Source: an uncultured Chlorobiaceae bacterium
GTDB taxonomy: Bacteria; Bacteroidota; Chlorobiia; Chlorobiales; Chlorobiaceae
Assembly: GCA_903929845.1 (NCBI GenBank)
Contig: CAIYWF010000164.1
Location: 1 to 8,658 of the forward strand
Direction of reading: 5' to 3'
DNA length: 8,658 nt
Shown here piece after piece: positions 6,779 through 8,658 of this stretch; position 1 is the stretch's first letter, and each line of letters opens with the position of its first letter. Position numbers and translations under genes: made by a program. The notes under the pieces were generated by a model. That model was not told the DNA's origin. It saw only the letters and a program-made list of their open reading frames with translations, and did not search any database.

Positions 6779-6797
6779 AGGGTCATTTTACAGCTCT

Positions 6798-8234
6798 TTA
6801 CATGTTCAACGCCCGCTTTTCAATGGCAAGGGCAGCTTCGCGCATCACCTCCGAAAGGCTTGGATGAGGGTGGCAGGTGCGGGCCACATCCTCGGATGAT
6901 GCATGGAACTCCATGGCAAGTGCTGCTTCAGCTCTCAGGTCGGAGGCGCTTGCTCCAATAATGTGAACGCCGAGAATTTCATCGGTTTTCGCATCGGCAA
7001 GCATTTTGATAAACCCGTCTGCATCTCCAAGACCCAGTGCCCGTCCGTTGGCTGCAAAAGGAAATTGTCCTGTTTTGTAGTCGCGTCCTTCTGAACGAAG
7101 CTGTTGTTCAGTTTTTCCAACCCAGGCGATTTCCGGGGTGGTATAAATAACCCAGGGCATGCTGTTGTAGTCGAGGTGCGGCTTCTGACCCGCGAGCAGT
7201 TCGGCCACCATGACCCCTTCGTCTTCAGCCTTGTGTGCCAGCATGGGGCCTCGCACCACATCTCCGATCGCGTAAACACCTGGAGCGGCGGTGGCGCAAT
7301 GATCGTTGACGGGAATAAATCCCCGTTCATCGGTCTGGAGACCGACAGCCTCAAGGTTAAGTTTCTCAGTGTTTGGAGTACGGCCAACGGAGACAATCAG
7401 TTTATCACATTCAAGGGTATGTTCAGAACCCTGGTCATCGGTATAGGCAATACTTACACCATTTTTGGTCAGTTTTGCCTGGCCGATTCTGACACCGAGC
7501 TTAATGTGCAGTCCCTGCTTTAAAAAGAGCTTGGAAGCTTCTCTTGAAACACTCTCATCGGCGGCGCCAAGAAATGAGGGCATCACTTCAAGAATGGTGA
7601 CCTCTGCGCCGAGTCTGCGCCAGACCGAGCCCACTTCAAGGCCGATGACACCTGCGCCGATGACCCCCAGTTTTTTTGGCGCCTCAGTGAATTTCAGCGC
7701 ACCTTCATTATCGCAAATCGTTACGTTATCGACTTTGACGTTGGGGATATGGCGGGCTTTTGAACCGGTGGCGATAATCACCTTCTGTGCAAGCACTTCC
7801 TCATCGCCATCTTGTCCGCTGATAATGATCCGATAGCCAGCGTCAGTTTTTCCGGCAAAAGAGCCTCGTCCTTTAAGGAAAGTGATCTTGTTTTTACGGA
7901 AGAGGAATTTTACACCGGCCGTCATTTTTGTGACAATAGCCTCCTTGCGCTTTTGCATCTTTGCAACATCAATGCTTATACCGGTAGCAGTGATGCCATG
8001 TTCAGGGAGGTGAAGCACTGCTTTTTCATAGGCTTCCGATGAGGCGACGAGCGCTTTGAGAGGAATACATCCAGCATTGAGACAGGTGCCGCCAAGACGG
8101 GGTTCTCCTGCTGGATCATCGTAAGCGCTGAACTCGCAACAGGCAACTGAAAAGCCAAGTTGTGCGGCACGGATTGCGGCAATATATCCGCCGGGGCCTG
8201 CACCGATAACAAGAACGTCGAATTGTTTGTTCAT
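6798..8234 (-). CDS. lpdA: Dihydrolipoamide dehydrogenase (E3)
   Basis: Lpd is the FAD-dependent E3 component that reoxidises dihydrolipoamide on E2 with NAD+. The 478 residues are typical. Seen: FAD-binding GAGPGG (11-16), the redox disulfide region GGTCLNAGCIPLK with Cys51 and Cys56, ATGS (155-158), the NAD-binding GAGVIG (193-198) followed by an acidic residue at the end of the second strand (ILE), which favours NAD+, the VYAIGDV second FAD motif, and the C-terminal catalytic pair His457 and Glu462 in HPHPSLSE. The loop before the first Cys is long (FSAYDDPAGEPRL), as in Lpd of Azotobacter-type 2-oxoglutarate or pyruvate complexes. Odd point: Leu59 replaces the Ser of the usual GCIPSK. ATG 8234 lies 14 bases after the sucB stop, with only a weak AAGAAA upstream, so it is cotranscribed with sucB and ends at the downstream hairpin. 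Confidence 0.96.
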   Translation of the reverse strand: MNKQFDVLVIGAGPGGYIAAIRAAQLGFSVACCEFSAYDDPAGEPRLGGTCLNAGCIPLKALVASSEAYEKAVLHLPEHGITATGISIDVAKMQKRKEAIVTKMTAGVKFLFRKNKITFLKGRGSFAGKTDAGYRIIISGQDGDEEVLAQKVIIATGSKARHIPNVKVDNVTICDNEGALKFTEAPKKLGVIGAGVIGLEVGSVWRRLGAEVTILEVMPSFLGAADESVSREASKLFLKQGLHIKLGVRIGQAKLTKNGVSIAYTDDQGSEHTLECDKLIVSVGRTPNTEKLNLEAVGLQTDERGFIPVNDHCATAAPGVYAIGDVVRGPMLAHKAEDEGVMVAELLAGQKPHLDYNSMPWVIYTTPEIAWVGKTEQQLRSEGRDYKTGQFPFAANGRALGLGDADGFIKMLADAKTDEILGVHIIGASASDLRAEAALAMEFHASSEDVARTCHPHPSLSEVMREAALAIEKRALNM

Positions 8235-8248
8235 GGTAGAGTTTCTTT

Positions 8249-8658
8249 TTAAAGATCAAGTAAGAGACGCGCAGGATCTTCCAGTGCATCCTTTATTGCA
8301 ACAAGACCAAGTACCGCTTCCTTGCCGTCGATAATTCGATGGTCATAAGACATGGCCAGATAGTTCATCGGTCGTATGACGATTTGCCCGTTTTCCACAA
8401 CAGGCCTCTCTTTCGTGGCGTGGATGCCAAGAATTGCTGACTGCGGCGGATTGATGATCGGCGTTGAAAGCATTGAACCGAAAACGCCTCCGTTGGAAAT
8501 AGAGAAGGTGCCGCCGGTCAGCTCTTCAAGGGAGAGTGTCCCCAGTTTGGCCTTTGTGGAATAGTCGGCAATTTTGCTTTCAATGTCGGCAATGCTCATC
8601 TGGTCGACATTGCGAAGAATAGGGACAACAAGTCCTCTCGGTGAGCTGACGGCGATAC
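8249..8658 (-). CDS. sucB: 2-oxoglutarate dehydrogenase E2, succinyltransferase (C-terminal part)
   Basis: This is the catalytic-domain end of a lipoate-dependent acyltransferase (E2), which passes the succinyl group from lipoamide to CoA. The gene runs off the right edge; 136 residues are visible, and the frame continues upstream of the in-frame ATG at 8599, so that Met is internal. Seen: IAVSSPRGLVVPILRNVDQM, ELTGGTFSISNGGVFGSM, STPIINPPQSAILGIH, RPMNYLAMSYDHRIIDG with the catalytic His and the HxxxDG motif, and the end EDPARLLLDL. These phrases are those of SucB rather than of pyruvate dehydrogenase E2, though the N-terminal lipoyl domains that could confirm this are not visible. It is followed by lpd, the E3 gene, after 14 bases. 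The E1 gene should lie to the right or elsewhere. Confidence 0.9.
   Translation of the reverse strand, partial: IAVSSPRGLVVPILRNVDQMSIADIESKIADYSTKAKLGTLSLEELTGGTFSISNGGVFGSMLSTPIINPPQSAILGIHATKERPVVENGQIVIRPMNYLAMSYDHRIIDGKEAVLGLVAIKDALEDPARLLLDL

Noticed and set aside
7104..7523. + strand open frame of 139 codons opposite lpd
   Set aside because: lpd is certain on the other strand here and the + strand translation has no recognisable domain.
8249..8599. A complete small E2 protein starting at ATG 8599
   Set aside because: The frame continues upstream with conserved E2 sequence (SSPRGLVVPILRN) to the window edge, so this Met is internal.

Overview
The window looks like a chromosomal stretch from a bacterium with moderate GC content, most probably a green sulfur bacterium (Chlorobi: Chlorobium, Pelodictyon or a relative). 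That placement rests on my recollection of family resemblance, mainly a small class I cytochrome c that resembles Chlorobium cytochrome c-555, plus the general look of the hyp proteins. Starts generally lack a strong Shine-Dalgarno sequence. No database search was possible, so the taxonomic call is an inference.

Region 1 (1-5410, + strand) is a compact [NiFe]-hydrogenase maturation operon in the order hypB (5' end outside the window), hypF, hypC, hypD, hypE. The genes overlap or nearly touch: hypB/hypF overlap, hypC/hypD TGATG, hypD/hypE ATGA. Together the products make and insert the Fe(CN)2CO part of the active site (HypF and HypE make cyanide, HypC and HypD carry the iron unit) and deliver nickel (HypB). 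All key residues that can be checked are intact, so the operon looks functional. No hydrogenase structural gene lies in the window. A perfect 13-bp inverted repeat whose loop holds the hypE stop codon closes the operon.

Region 2 (5411-6800) is a patchwork. A convergent gene on the - strand encodes a lipoprotein-type c-555-like cytochrome. Next to it, on the + strand, is a 5'-truncated remnant of moaA that keeps only the C-terminal domain with its second Fe-S cluster ligands. Facing that is a MOSC-domain gene on the - strand. The pair suggests a former molybdenum-cofactor locus that has decayed.

Region 3 (6741-8658, - strand) is the end of a 2-oxoacid dehydrogenase operon: the C-terminal part of an E2 acyltransferase of the 2-oxoglutarate dehydrogenase (SucB) type, then dihydrolipoamide dehydrogenase (Lpd), then a GC-rich hairpin with a T run that acts as terminator. 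Lpd has an unusual Leu in place of the usual Ser just after the second redox cysteine. If the organism is a green sulfur bacterium using the reductive TCA cycle, an E2/E3 pair for oxidative 2-oxoglutarate decarboxylation is worth attention.

No tRNA, rRNA, CRISPR array, insertion sequence or phage gene was recognised, and no gap between genes exceeds about 115 bases. I found no convincing wholly new system. The most interesting points are the moaA remnant, the Lpd active-site variant, the E2/E3 context and the stop-codon hairpin of hypE.
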